From Saccharina japonica (lineage: Eukaryota; Sar; Phaeophyceae; Laminariales; Laminariaceae), in the NCBI GenBank assembly GCA_008828725.1, contig MEHQ01004319.1:1-64000 (forward strand): 64,000 bases of DNA. Direction: 5' to 3'. The notes under the pieces are model-generated. The model was not told the origin of the DNA, searched no databases, and saw nothing but the letters and a program-made list of their open reading frames with translations. Below are positions 38,750-48,460 of this stretch, one piece after another; the stretch's first letter is position 1, and every line of letters begins with the position of its first letter. A program made the translations under genes and the position numbers.

Positions 38750-39350
38750 GGCTCCCGGCTTTAAGAAAGTTCAGTTTGGTGTCCAGGCTCAACGAGTTAA
38801 TTTGTTTCCGAAGTCGATCTATCTATTTTGTGCAGGATTTGAAGTCGATCCTACAGCAGTGGTAAGCTGTATTTCTAAAGTCTCGTGAATCTTGATGCCA
38901 TTTTGTGATTTGACCTATAAAAAACTAAAAAAGCGAAGTTACGATCTGCAACATTATTTTTGTCGTGGCTATACTGTTTTGTAGTAAATGCGCCTGATGC
39001 AGGTACTTCGTGTGTAATCCACGCAACCCAATGGCATATCCAGAGACCCGTATAATGGCCTATATAGCTAACTATGTCGCGTACACCGATTGCGGACAGC
39101 AATCGGCTCCCCAATGCATCCGCTAGGCGCTGGTGAGCGAGCAGCACGTGGCGACCTCGAAACCTCGAGAAGGCGGCACAGCGCAACCAAAAACGAAGCA
39201 AAATATCCCGAGAATCCGGGCGAGGCCGGGCAGACGACCTGTGAGATTGACATCTCGCCAGCCGGGCCACGCCGGCGGCGCGAGAGATTGAAATATCACA
39301 GGCCATGTCGGGATTCGGTCCGTGACTTGAACATGTACTACTAGCTGTTG
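38750..39350. other. Unassigned; one long minus-strand frame
   Basis: A 143-codon minus-strand frame (39306-38875) begins MACDISISRAAG and is Arg-rich. I do not recognise it and see no splice or homology support. Confidence 0.35.
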
Positions 39351-39394
39351 CCCGACGAGTCCCGCCCCGGTCCTAGATAAGAGTATTTACTACT

Positions 39395-39790
39395 TAATAA
39401 CACTTTTTGGGCGGGTACCCTGGAACGCGTTTAGCAGCCGAGTACTCGTCTAAGGGTACCCGTCGACCAGCTGGGTACCCGGGTGCCCGGGGCCTAAATT
39501 ATCGGCGAGTAGGAAGTGTTATCCATACCCCTGACGGGTATTAGCTTTTTTGTTGTTTTCAATCGCTGCTGTCCTGCGCGGGTACTTTAACTACTACGTC
39601 ATAGCACCTTTTGGGCGGGTACCCTGGTACGCGTTTAGCAGCCGAGTACTCGTCTAAGGGTACCCGTCGAACAGCTGGGTACCCGGGACCTAAATTCTCG
39701 GCGAGTATGAAGTGTTATCCATACCCGTGACGGGTATTAGCTGTTGTGTTGTTTTCAATCGCTGCTGTACTGCGCGGGTACTTTAAACAG
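39395..39790. repeat. Tandem duplication of a GGTACCC-rich unit (about 200 bp)
   Basis: TTTTGGGCGGGTACCCTGG ... GTTTAGCAGCCGAGTACTCG ... AAGTGTTATCCATACCC ... TTGTTTTCAATCGCTGCTGT occurs twice in a row, with small differences including a few extra bases (GTGCCCGG) in the first. It resembles the ends of the large hAT 55772-60746 (TACTCGCGAGTA, GACGGGTATTAGC, AAGTGTTA). Confidence 0.85.
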
Positions 39791-39799
39791 TAATACAAT

Positions 39800-40800
39800 C
39801 AGAGGGAGAGGTTTTCCTGGAATGTCATACATCAAACATACACAGACGCATACACAAGAAGAGACAAAACGCAGCAAAGCAGTACTTATTAATAGTAGCT
39901 GTTACAACTAGACCTGTTGGATCCCCCCTGCTACTCGTAGCTGTTCGGCGCACGCAAACAGGACACCATAGCCGTCACAAAGGCAACAATCTGAACATCG
40001 GGTAATGCGTGTTCTGCAGCTCCTTCTGCTGTAGTACTGCTGGGCTGTTCGATTAACGGCGCCTTGGCTGCTCTGTACTTTGTAATCAAGACTAGAGACA
40101 CGTACCCGTAAAGTGATACTGTACCAAACTACTACTGGTATTCGTATTATACGTATGCAGATCGGCCTATCGTTCGTAGATAAAGAGGTAGATATGATAC
40201 TTCGCGGTATGCATACTGTACATATGTACTCGTAGATCTCTGTAATGTATGTGTACTCTACGTAGTTTCCAAAACATCGGAACCAAATTACAAATTTACA
40301 TAAAACGCGCGTGTAAATTTCCAAACGTCTCGTACAACTGCTACTACTGCTGCACACAGCCCACAGAGAGCAGATGCATGCAACATGGTATCAACTACGC
40401 TGCACGACGCTTGATGTGTGCCTCGTTTAATATCGGTGTGGTCCTTGTTTTCTCGTGCGTGGTGCGTGCTGTGTGTATTCCGTTCATGCGGTGGGTAAAA
40501 AACGAACCATGAAAGTTCATACCCGCGGATGAAAAACCAGTCGTACGACAGGTTTTTTATATGAGTTGCGAGGCGGTGTCAAGTCGGAACGTCTCCCTTG
40601 AGCTATTTGCAGGAATTCACGACTTTGAAGGCCCAGAGCACGCCCCACGGGCCTCGGCCGGGACCCGCACGTACGCCGTGGTGTTCACGCGGGCCCTCTG
40701 CGTGCCCCACAGCCGATAGCGCGGGAAAAGATCGGCGGCCGGAGATGAAAAGTGAACGTATTCCGGGAAAATGTCCATTTGGTACATATACATATAAATG
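39800..40800. other. Intergenic, nothing recognised
   Basis: A GC-rich stretch at 40625-40760 keeps a short open frame on both strands without motifs. Confidence 0.4.
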
Positions 40801-40807
40801 TATTTAT

Positions 40808-41110
40808 TTTTCATCCCATTTATTATTTTCGCTCTTCTTTTATTATCTCCGCCTCTTTAGTTCTAACTAAGATCCGGAGTCGCTTGGTAGGCTCTCCTCC
40901 ACCCTGCCCACTACGGTACGTGCCTTTCATGTTTACCGCGAGAATATTTGAGAACTTTCTTCCCTCGTGGACTCTCGTCTGATTGTGCCTACCCACGCTA
41001 TAAGAGGCGCTCTCGACAGCAGTTACTATTAATAATAGCAAGTAGTTGTGTCTCCATACATGCGGAGATTCGCAACCCTGACTTCAACCTTCTTAGCATT
41101 CGTCGCTTGC
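40808..41110 (-). mobile_element. tRNA-derived SINE, third subtype
   Basis: Body with TTAGTTCTAACTAAGATCCG and TTACCGCGAGAATATTTGAG. The head near 41110-41055 is degraded (GGTTGCGAATCTCCGCATG). Shares its subtype with 53761-54246. Confidence 0.8.
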
Positions 41111-41245
41111 TGCTGTCGTAGTTTTGTGACCACACACTGACTGTAACTGGTACCTTTTTAGGGTGAAGAATCGGCACGGACACTGGGTGTGCTGGATGTC
41201 GACGGGTAGAAATGAAAGTTTAATGTGAAGAACACACACACGTAT
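41110..41245 (-). repeat. R2 partial copy
   Basis: GTCGTAGTTTTGTGACCACA to TTTAATGTGAAGAACACACA. Confidence 0.85.
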
Positions 41246-41479
41246 CAATAAATAGTTTAGCTTTGCTCTGTTTGCGTTGTTTCGTTTCGTTTTGTTTCAT
41301 TCGATTTGTATTGTCGGTCGCATCTCCTCTGGGAGATGCGCGCCACTTTGTATCTTTTTATTTTGTCACGTTTTTGTTTGGTTGTTCAATGGTTGTATGA
41401 TTTGTTTTATTAAGAAGGTTTATTTGTATTTCTTTATGTTTTCCTTTTCGCTTTTTTCTCTTATTTTTTACGCTTTTTT

Positions 41480-41965
41480 TCTTTCATTAACCTGGATTGC
41501 TACCAGGGTAGGTCTTGCCTGTCGTATGTGGCATTGCATTGTCTGCCCTGCTTACTGCATCGCAGCGTAGACGCGTACTGTGTGCAGGTTGCACCTGCAT
41601 TTTTTTTTGTACAGGATGCTGGTTTCAATGTGTGAGGCTGGCCTCTTGGGCCGCATGTTTGTTTTTGGAAAAACGCCACCAAAACACGCGCCGGAGCCGC
41701 GTGGCTGCCCCTGCCGACCTCGTGCTCCCCAAGGGGTTGGGGTTCGGGTAAGGGTTAGGGTCAGGGTCAGGGTTAGGGGTGTTTCTGGGGTTGGCTTGGT
41801 CTGGGTCGACGGGCAAGGATGAAATTGGCCACACACAGCCTGCAAAAAAACTTTTGCAGGTGCAACCTGCACATAACGCACGCCCGCAGCGTAGTATCAC
41901 TGCTGTGTCGTAGTTTTGTGACCACATAACTGGTGTTTCTTTAGGATGAAGAATCGACACAGACA
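41480..41965 (-). repeat. R2 copy split by a 314-bp insertion
   Basis: R2 runs from CTGGATTGCTACCAGGG to GCATCGCAGCGTAG and resumes at CGCAGCGTAGTATC through GTTTCTTTAGGATGAAG. The uninterrupted form (for example 54268-54285) shows that the insert duplicated CGCAGCGTAG. Confidence 0.9.
41571..41884. mobile_element. Mutator-like MITE, 314 bp, 10-bp target duplication
   Basis: CGCAGCGTAG occurs at 41561-41570 and 41885-41894. Inside, inverted arms contain TGTGCAGGTTGCACCTGCA, itself palindromic, and its complement near 41850-41873. The centre has GGGTAAGGGTTAGGGTCAGG (41747). A 9-10-bp duplication points to Mutator-like elements. No coding capacity. Confidence 0.88.
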
Positions 41966-41984
41966 CTACTATTAATAGGTGTGT

Positions 41985-42310
41985 GAGGGTATTACCTGCT
42001 GAGCTATAGGGGTAAAAGCTCGAGCGATTACCCAGCCCAGGGTAATCCTTATAACACTCTCCCCCCCTCTGAACGGCGGGATATTTGGGACGTCGGTACC
42101 GTATACGGCCGTACGTAGACCTACCCGCTTCGTTGCAATACCTGGGGAACCAGGGAGACGTGCTTTTTTAGGGACGCACGCGCAAGCGTTTCTATAAAAG
42201 AAACGTTCAAAGTGAGATTCGAACCCGTGTCCTCGACGACGTCAAATGTGAGGGTACTACCTGCTGAGCTATAGGGGTAAACCATCGAGCGATTACCCAG
42301 CCCAGGGTAA
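41985..42310 (-). mobile_element. Second tRNA-headed repeat family (SINE-like), copy 2
   Basis: Head in minus sense: TAGCTCAGCAGGTAGTACCC and ACACGGGTTCGAATCTCAC at about 42272-42212. The body GAAACGCTTGCGCGTGCGTC to CGGTACCGACGTCCC matches 32650-32905. A second partial head lies at 41985-42005, so the copy is flanked by a duplicated GATTACCCAGCCCAGGGTAA (42022 and 42291). Confidence 0.75.
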
Positions 42311-42319
42311 TCCGTATAA

Positions 42320-43930
42320 CATGTGCTGGATGTCGACGGGTATAGAAAGGACGGTTTAATGTGAAGAACACACACAGTACCAACCGCCGATTTTCCTAAT
42401 TGATAATTAATTGCCTTTCCGATGAGAACGAAAATCGGAAACATTGGTTTTTGAACTGTAAGAAGAGATGTGTGCTTCCCTCACAGTTCAAATTTACATT
42501 TGTTGTTGTTGTTGTTGTCTTCGCATTAAACTCGTTTCAGTTGCTAATCCCTATATTCTGATCTAGCAAGATCACAGCCCGTGGTCACAAAAGTGCTAGA
42601 GCCATCAGAGAATCCTAAAGAACACGCACACTTAGCAGGGAAAGGATACACAAGCCCGAAGAGGTACACCTAAAAATCCCTACAGCATGTTATGCGTGTC
42701 CAAAACTGAACTACACGCCCGCAATCTCCATTCGACTACAGCATCCCCCCCCCCCCCCCCCCTCCCACTCTTTACCAATGAATTTGCCGACTACAGCGTA
42801 ACTACTGTCTCAAGTGCTGTCTGTACAAAAACACACGGTAGGCGTGGGAACACGATGGAGCACGCAGCTGCTGTCTGAAGTGCTGCCGGAATGACAGTCC
42901 GCGGGCACACAGTGAAAAAGAACAGCCAACCAAAGCCATCACATCAATTGACAATTACCCGAATCTATCCTGAACGTCTGTGTTAGGCACAGCATTATAA
43001 ACATCGACACTGATTAGGAATCGTTCCACACACTGCAAACTATTATTATTGTCAGTTGTGACAGCCGTCGATGACACAACAAAAATCGAAATGGGCAACG
43101 ACAGTCTCAAAATATCGAAGATCCAAGAAAATCTGGACTTATGAGCGAGGTACCCCGCCCATAAATACCAGTTCCCTTCTATGCTCTGTGTTACGAGCCT
43201 GTCAAGGTTGATTTAGAGTTTTTATTCGCGGGTCGATACCTACCATCGAGGAATATATACTCTACTGTAGGTTAATGTTTTATTGTGCGCGAAACAAAAC
43301 TCGTGGAAAACAACAAAGTACTTAAGACCGAAGGTTATGGTACCACTTTGTGGCTTGTTCATAATCTTATCAGCAACATAGAGTGCCAAAGCAAATGGGT
43401 GTACCCCTCGTATGGAGCATAAAGTTGGCCACTATGTTCCCCAAGATTGAAAAATCCAACAAAAAGGGGTGTCTTGCCATCATCTGACCCCTGCGATGAT
43501 GCCAGGCACAATACGCCATTGTCTTGGTTGGCTCTTTTATTGTTCCGCGGATATATACGATAATACATGCCTTGCACTATATACGAGAACGATACGACGT
43601 AGGTATAATTTGTACGTATGACGTACACCGGGTACGTATACGAAAATGATACGTACCAAATTTTGAATACATACGAGTACTATTAATATGTTGTTTTGGC
43701 CATAAGGCACTGCTGCTGCACAGCCTTTATCTTTGGTTCGCGAAATAACAGTCGGGAAGAAAAAGAGCCACAAAGTGGTACTATAACCTATAACGTTTGG
43801 TCTAACACCGATTTTCATTCTCATCGGAAAGGCAATTCTCAATCATGAAAATCGGCTGTTCAGTGTCTGGGGCGACTCTTCATTCTAGAAAGATACAAGT
43901 TCTAATAAATGTGGTAACAAAAACAGGACA
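42320..43930. repeat. R3 composite repeat, copy 2 (uninterrupted left end)
   Basis: Same order as 34754-35880 but longer. Extra internal sequence at 42890-43010 (GGAATGACAGTCCGCGGGCA) matches 63290-63430 in complement, and extra sequence at 43335-43800 is unique to this copy. Ends with family T ends at about 42385 and 43861. Confidence 0.82.
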
Positions 43931-44130
43931 TATGGATACCCTATAAATATACTCTTTCGTGACAGGTTGCAACAATGCTGTAAGCAGCTGTACGCAGAGC
44001 AGACAATAAAATGCCATGTCAGATCTGCTCCGGGGGAGACGCACGACACTTTCTTTGTTGTTTGTTTTTTGTTTGTTTGTTTCTTTGTCTGTTTTTGTAT
44101 TTTTTACGGGGTATTTCGTTTTTTAATGTT
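43930..44130. repeat. Direct repeat R5, copy 2
   Basis: Second copy of 36215-36420. Both follow an R3 copy directly (with a SINE between in the first case), so R3 and R5 form one larger duplicated block. Confidence 0.88.
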
Positions 44131-44150
44131 CCTCTTCCATTGGATACTAC

Positions 44151-44821
44151 TAGAGATGGCTCCCGGATTCGTGGGAACCGGGTACCCGGAGGCGGGTACC
44201 CGGAATTGTCGGTACCGGTACCGTCCCGGTTCCATTTTCATTACCCGCGGTACTGGGTATACCGGGTACCCGGGTACCCGTTAATAGTTATTAGTTACGC
44301 TCCACAGAGCCCCCGATAGACAGCGCACAGCGCACAATGCACAGCATACCCTACCTACCTTCACACAACACGCCATACACACACGAGACCCCTACCAGCT
44401 ACCAGAGGAATAGAGATGGCTCCCGGATTCGTAGGAACCGGGTACCCAGAGGCGGGTACCCGGAACCGTCGGTACCGGTACCGTCCCGGTTTCATTTGTA
44501 TTACCCGCGGTACTGGGTATCTCGGGTACCCGGGTACCCGGGTTCTTTCGCATTTTTATTCATTGAGAGAGACGACATGAAGGCTTGTCCTCCCACCTTC
44601 CGCCTCACCACGCCTCACCACCCCGCCTGAGGACCGTTCATGCCGCTCAAACACAAGAGTGGAGCAAAATGCACATGTAACCCCGGGTACACGTACGGGA
44701 ACCCGGGTACCCGGGTACCCGGGATACCCAGTACCGCGGGAACCCGGGACGGTACTGGTCAAATCCCACCGAAGGCGGTACTGGTACCGGTTCCAATTTT
44801 CGAATCCGGGAGCCATCTCTA
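44151..44821. mobile_element. hAT element B1, 671 bp, 8-bp target duplication
   Basis: Perfect 21-bp inverted termini starting TAGAGATGGCTCCCGG. GATACTAC flanks at 44143-44150 and 44822-44829. Subterminal arrays of GGGTACCCGG line both ends. The left terminus with its array is present twice, at 44151 and again at 44411. No transposase. Confidence 0.95.
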
Positions 44822-44829
44822 GATACTAC

Positions 44830-45345
44830 AGCAGTAGTCTGAGGTGTGGAAGATTGAAGATTGAACGAAGGCAATCTGGAGTTTGTGGGGAGGTACTGAA
44901 TCGTTGGCGTGATTTAGAGGGGACGGGGAAGAGGGTCATCATGTTGGGAGGCTGCGGTGAGCGGTTTCACTGGGAGCGCAGAAGAGGCTGGGAAGGGTTG
45001 AGATAGAAAGGAAGAATACCAACTATACTGTAGTACGGGGCTCTACTCGTGAGTGTGGGCGAGCAGGGATCTGGCACCTTGGGCCGGCCTGCCCGTTTAT
45101 ACATAGTACGAAGACGCGTGCTACGGTAGAGGTTGCACGTTTTGGCTGAATCGTTTTCTGGACGATCGGGCTCCTTCTCCCAAATTCGTCGAACTTTCAT
45201 TTGTGGGACGAATAAAGTTTCAGAGTATCCTTCGGTCATGAGGTTTCTCATCCGGCAGCACTTACTTTTATTTTCCTCCAAAACCATGTTTTCGGTGAGG
45301 TATGACGCTCCTTAAGTGAGGAGCTCAGAACGAACATAAACCCCA
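44830..45345. other. Intergenic, nothing recognised
   Basis: GCCGGCCTGCC(C/T)GTTTATAC near 45080 also occurs at 36450, suggesting a minor repeat. No gene. Confidence 0.45.
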
Positions 45346-45357
45346 AGAAATGATGCC

Positions 45358-45735
45358 CCGTAATCCGACCAGCCACCTGCCCTGGAAGGCGCCGTCGGTC
45401 GAAACTCCTTGAATAAATGCCGGCTATCCCATGTCTCCGGAAGGTTTTGCGCAGCTCGTGACGGTCGGTCACACGCTCTGCCGAGCACTCTTCTTGTCCT
45501 CGTCTAGGGTCTGGTCGGCCTACCTGTCCTCGCGCTTACTCAGCGTCCAACACCCCACCGTGGTTGTAGCTCAAGTCAAGGAGAGCAACCTGCTTAAGTG
45601 CGTATATAGGAGGACGAGGTCTTGCACCCTCCAACGACCCGCCCGGAGCATCGTGCCCTCAGTTCACTCATTTTGTTTTTGTTTTTCACACAGCTAGATT
45701 ACTAGCAGGGTGGGTCGCGCCTGTCGTACATATCG
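45358..45735. repeat. Direct repeat R4, copy 2
   Basis: Matches 37815-38200 over about 370 bp, with GATTACTAGCAGGGTGGGTC at its end. Confidence 0.9.
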
Positions 45736-45740
45736 TATAC

Positions 45741-46078
45741 AGGCTGGTTCAAGCATACCGCCCAAAAATTATTCAGTGGCCAATCTCCACGCCGTTTTTT
45801 GGGGATAGACCCTGAAATGTGGCACACGTGTTTTATGCGCCCTACACGAGCCTTTCTTTGACAGATGTTTTTTTTTCCGTCAGATATTGTTTGGTTTGTA
45901 TTTTTTGGGGAAATTTGGGTCTTAATATATCCATTTTTTCCGGTGAAAAAAAACAAAAACAACAACAACCGCATACGTAAAAAGCTCGGGTAGGGCGCAT
46001 AAAACACGTGTGCAAAGTTTCAGGGTCTATCCCCAAAACTCGGCGTGGACATTTTGATTTTTGTGCGGTAGAAGTGCC
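45741..46078. mobile_element. Long-TIR non-autonomous element, about 340 bp
   Basis: Inverted arms of about 100 bp: TTTTTGGGGATAGACCCTGA ... CACGTGTTTTATGCGCCCTA at 45794-45845 pairs with 45990-46050, and outer parts with CCACGCCG and TACCGC(C/A)CAAAAA also pair. No clean target duplication seen. Confidence 0.75.
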
Positions 46079-46079
46079 A

Positions 46080-46584
46080 AAATAGGCGTTGCCTCGTAAT
46101 TACTTAGTTTCAGTATATAATCGATGTTGGGCGTTAAATATTACTTAATATGATCATACGCAGTCAGATCTTCGAATATTTGTGTGAAACTTTGTACAAA
46201 CATGCCTTCGATAAAGGGGGCACCTTAAAGGGAAAAAGCGGTTTAAACCGGTTTTTGGAAACCCAACAGGCGTGCCCGAGTAGACGTTTTATGGCAAAAG
46301 AAAACGCGTTTTTTATGGCCGGTGTGATATGACTGGGTGAGACACAGAGTATCCCCTTGCAGGTTTGTCTATTAAGCATCCTTGGTGTTACTCACTTTCC
46401 GTAGAGTCAAGCGTAGAAGAGAAGCAGCTTATATTAAACCCCGAGCCAGATGACATCTGCTCGGGATGGGCTTCAAGTATGGCCCACAGATATTATAAAT
46501 ACCCCGAATACCGAATACGAATGCCATCCAAGTTATACGAAAACGGGTCAATTACCTATGCAGAGGTAATTACCGGCCTTCCTA
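46080..46584. other. Intergenic; AAACCGGTTTAAACC motif begins
   Basis: GCGGTTTAAACCGGTTTTTGG at 46238. The same palindromic word recurs at 47070-47150 and 51960-52030, each side of the LTR element. Confidence 0.5.
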
Positions 46585-47070
46585 GCCCATACCATTACAC
46601 TAGCCCACCCTGATGAGCCGTATATGCAGAAATATGGGAAAAACGGGGAAATCCCAGTTCCCCGAATTAGAACATGAGTCGAAGATGCGGCTCCTCAAAA
46701 CCCCTCCCACACCTCTAAGTTGCTAGGCTAAGAAGCCGGGAAAAAAAAACGCAAAGAAAGGCAATCGAACGTAAATGCAGGTGCTGTGAACGAAACCAAC
46801 GTCAGAGACCTCCCATGAGTCGCCAACAAGGCGAGGGGGGGGGGACGAGAAGGCAACAACTAGCACCAAGAAGGAAACAACTGACACCGTACGGGGAATG
46901 GGCACTACCACCCGCCCCGCGAGGGGGGGGGCGAGTGCCTTGCTGAAAAATGCAAAAGAAGGATAAACCACAAATAACAGTAAGTCCTGTGCCACAGTAT
47001 GAGTAGCCATATTACCCTGACCGCCCCCCTCGGCTCTGGCGGGGGAGGGCGTCGGCCCATACCATTACAC
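46585..47070. mobile_element. Possible insertion bounded by a 16-bp direct repeat
   Basis: GCCCATACCATTACAC occurs exactly at 46585-46600 and 47055-47070. The 454 bases between contain G-rich runs and no ORF. A duplication of this length would suit a retroposon, but no A-tail or known family was found. Confidence 0.5.
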
Positions 47071-47194
47071 CGGTTTAAACTGGTTAACCGAAAACCGGTT
47101 TAAACCGGAAAAATAACGCGGTTAACCGGACAACCGGTTTAAACCGGCAGAATCGGACCGATCCTTGACTGTCAACACTGCTACGTACATCAGT

Positions 47195-47693
47195 AGCAAT
47201 ATCGTACGGGTCGAAAATGACTTGGTTCTAGTGTCTGAATGACTTGGTCATTGCGTGTGGGCCGAGAACGATTGTTTTTTGTGCGGGAGATATTAATTGA
47301 CTTGATTTCAGTGCAGCTATCCAATTTGACTTGATTTTTGTGTGCGGGTCGCAAAAGACTCCGTTTTAGTGTGGATGGTTGAAACTCAATTGGTTTAGTG
47401 TGGGGGCATTGAAATTATCTTAGTTTTAGAATATATATATCGAAATTGACTTGGTTTTAGTGTTGGGGTTGAAATTTTCACTTGTGTTTTGTGTGGGGGA
47501 TTGAAATATGATTGATTTTGTGCGGGGATAGTAAGTAGCTTAAGTTTCGTACGTGGGGTTGAAACTTATTTGTTTTTTAGTTTCAGGGCCAAAACTGACT
47601 TGGTTTTGGTGTCTGGACTGAAATTGACTGTTTTTTGTGTCAGGGCAGAAAAATGCTTGGTTTTAGTGTCGGGGCATGGAGTTTGTGTTAGGG
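47195..47693 (+). repeat. Degenerate satellite S, block 1 (left of the LTR element)
   Basis: Irregular repeats of about 30-40 bp around GACTTGGTTTTAGTGTGGGG followed by TGAAA. Continues at 51397-51660, so the LTR element interrupts the array. Confidence 0.85.
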
Positions 47694-47698
47694 CCGGA

Positions 47699-48440
47699 TG
47701 TTAAGATTATTTATTGTCAATAGTCATCATTTTGTCGTCACTCGATAACACGGAGTAATTACCTGTAGCATGCATAGTTTATGCTTAAGAGTTGGATCCT
47801 CGAAATATCGAGTAGTGGCCAACCAGAGTTCATTACCAATCAAGCCAGTCAAGGTATGCAGGACAAGTTATCCATTATCGTACCTGGTGTCTACCGTACT
47901 ATATCATATATGGCTTATTAGTTGCTCAGTATCCACGTGTGGAACAACATTCCTCGAAGTAAACACGATGCGGAATAATTGATAGGCTGTCGTATGTAAT
48001 TTGGTTGTTCTGTGTGGTACAGTAGGTATTACCGTACGTATAGAGACTGCGTACAAGATCAGTCTCGATTGTTGTTGCGTTATACCGGTATGACGCAAGC
48101 TATCGTAGCAAGGGCATGTTGATGTTTGCGATTCAAGATCGTTCTGCATGTTGCTGTCCGTGATCCTCGAGATCATCATGGGAATAGGAGCGTTTACACG
48201 CCCACTCTCCCACTCCTCTTATTTTGCTCATAATCAGCCTCGCTTTTGAGCACATACATTAATCAACATTGTTGGCCTGGAATCTTCTCTTCTATTGAAG
48301 CGTTCATACGAGTTTGCCTAACAGCGACTTAAGCGTTCACCCTCAAATTCAGGCTGTATTTTGCCGGTCATCGGCAAGTGGGCCTACAGCGTACACACCA
48401 GCTATGAGCTGGTACACAGACTGAATCCACATCCTTATTA
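47699..48440 (+). repeat. Left LTR (742 bp)
   Basis: Starts TGTTAAGATTATTTATTG and ends CCACATCCTTATTA. Near-identical to 50646-51391, including CTCGATAACACGGAGTAATT and TTCAGGCTGTATTTTGCCGG. The small divergence indicates a fairly recent insertion. Confidence 0.93.
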
Positions 48441-48460
48441 GGTTATGAGCCTCGCATAAA
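48441..48460 (+). promoter_or_regulatory. Primer binding site, half-tRNA (initiator Met) type
   Basis: GGTTATGAGCCTCGCATAAA abuts the left LTR. Its complement reads like the D-stem to anticodon loop of a Met tRNA (GAGGCTCATAACC). Confidence 0.7.

Noticed and set aside
46605..46650. CTGATGAG followed by GAAA, possible hammerhead ribozyme
   Set aside because: The bases between CTGATGAG and GAAA cannot form the required stem II, and stems I and III are not supported.
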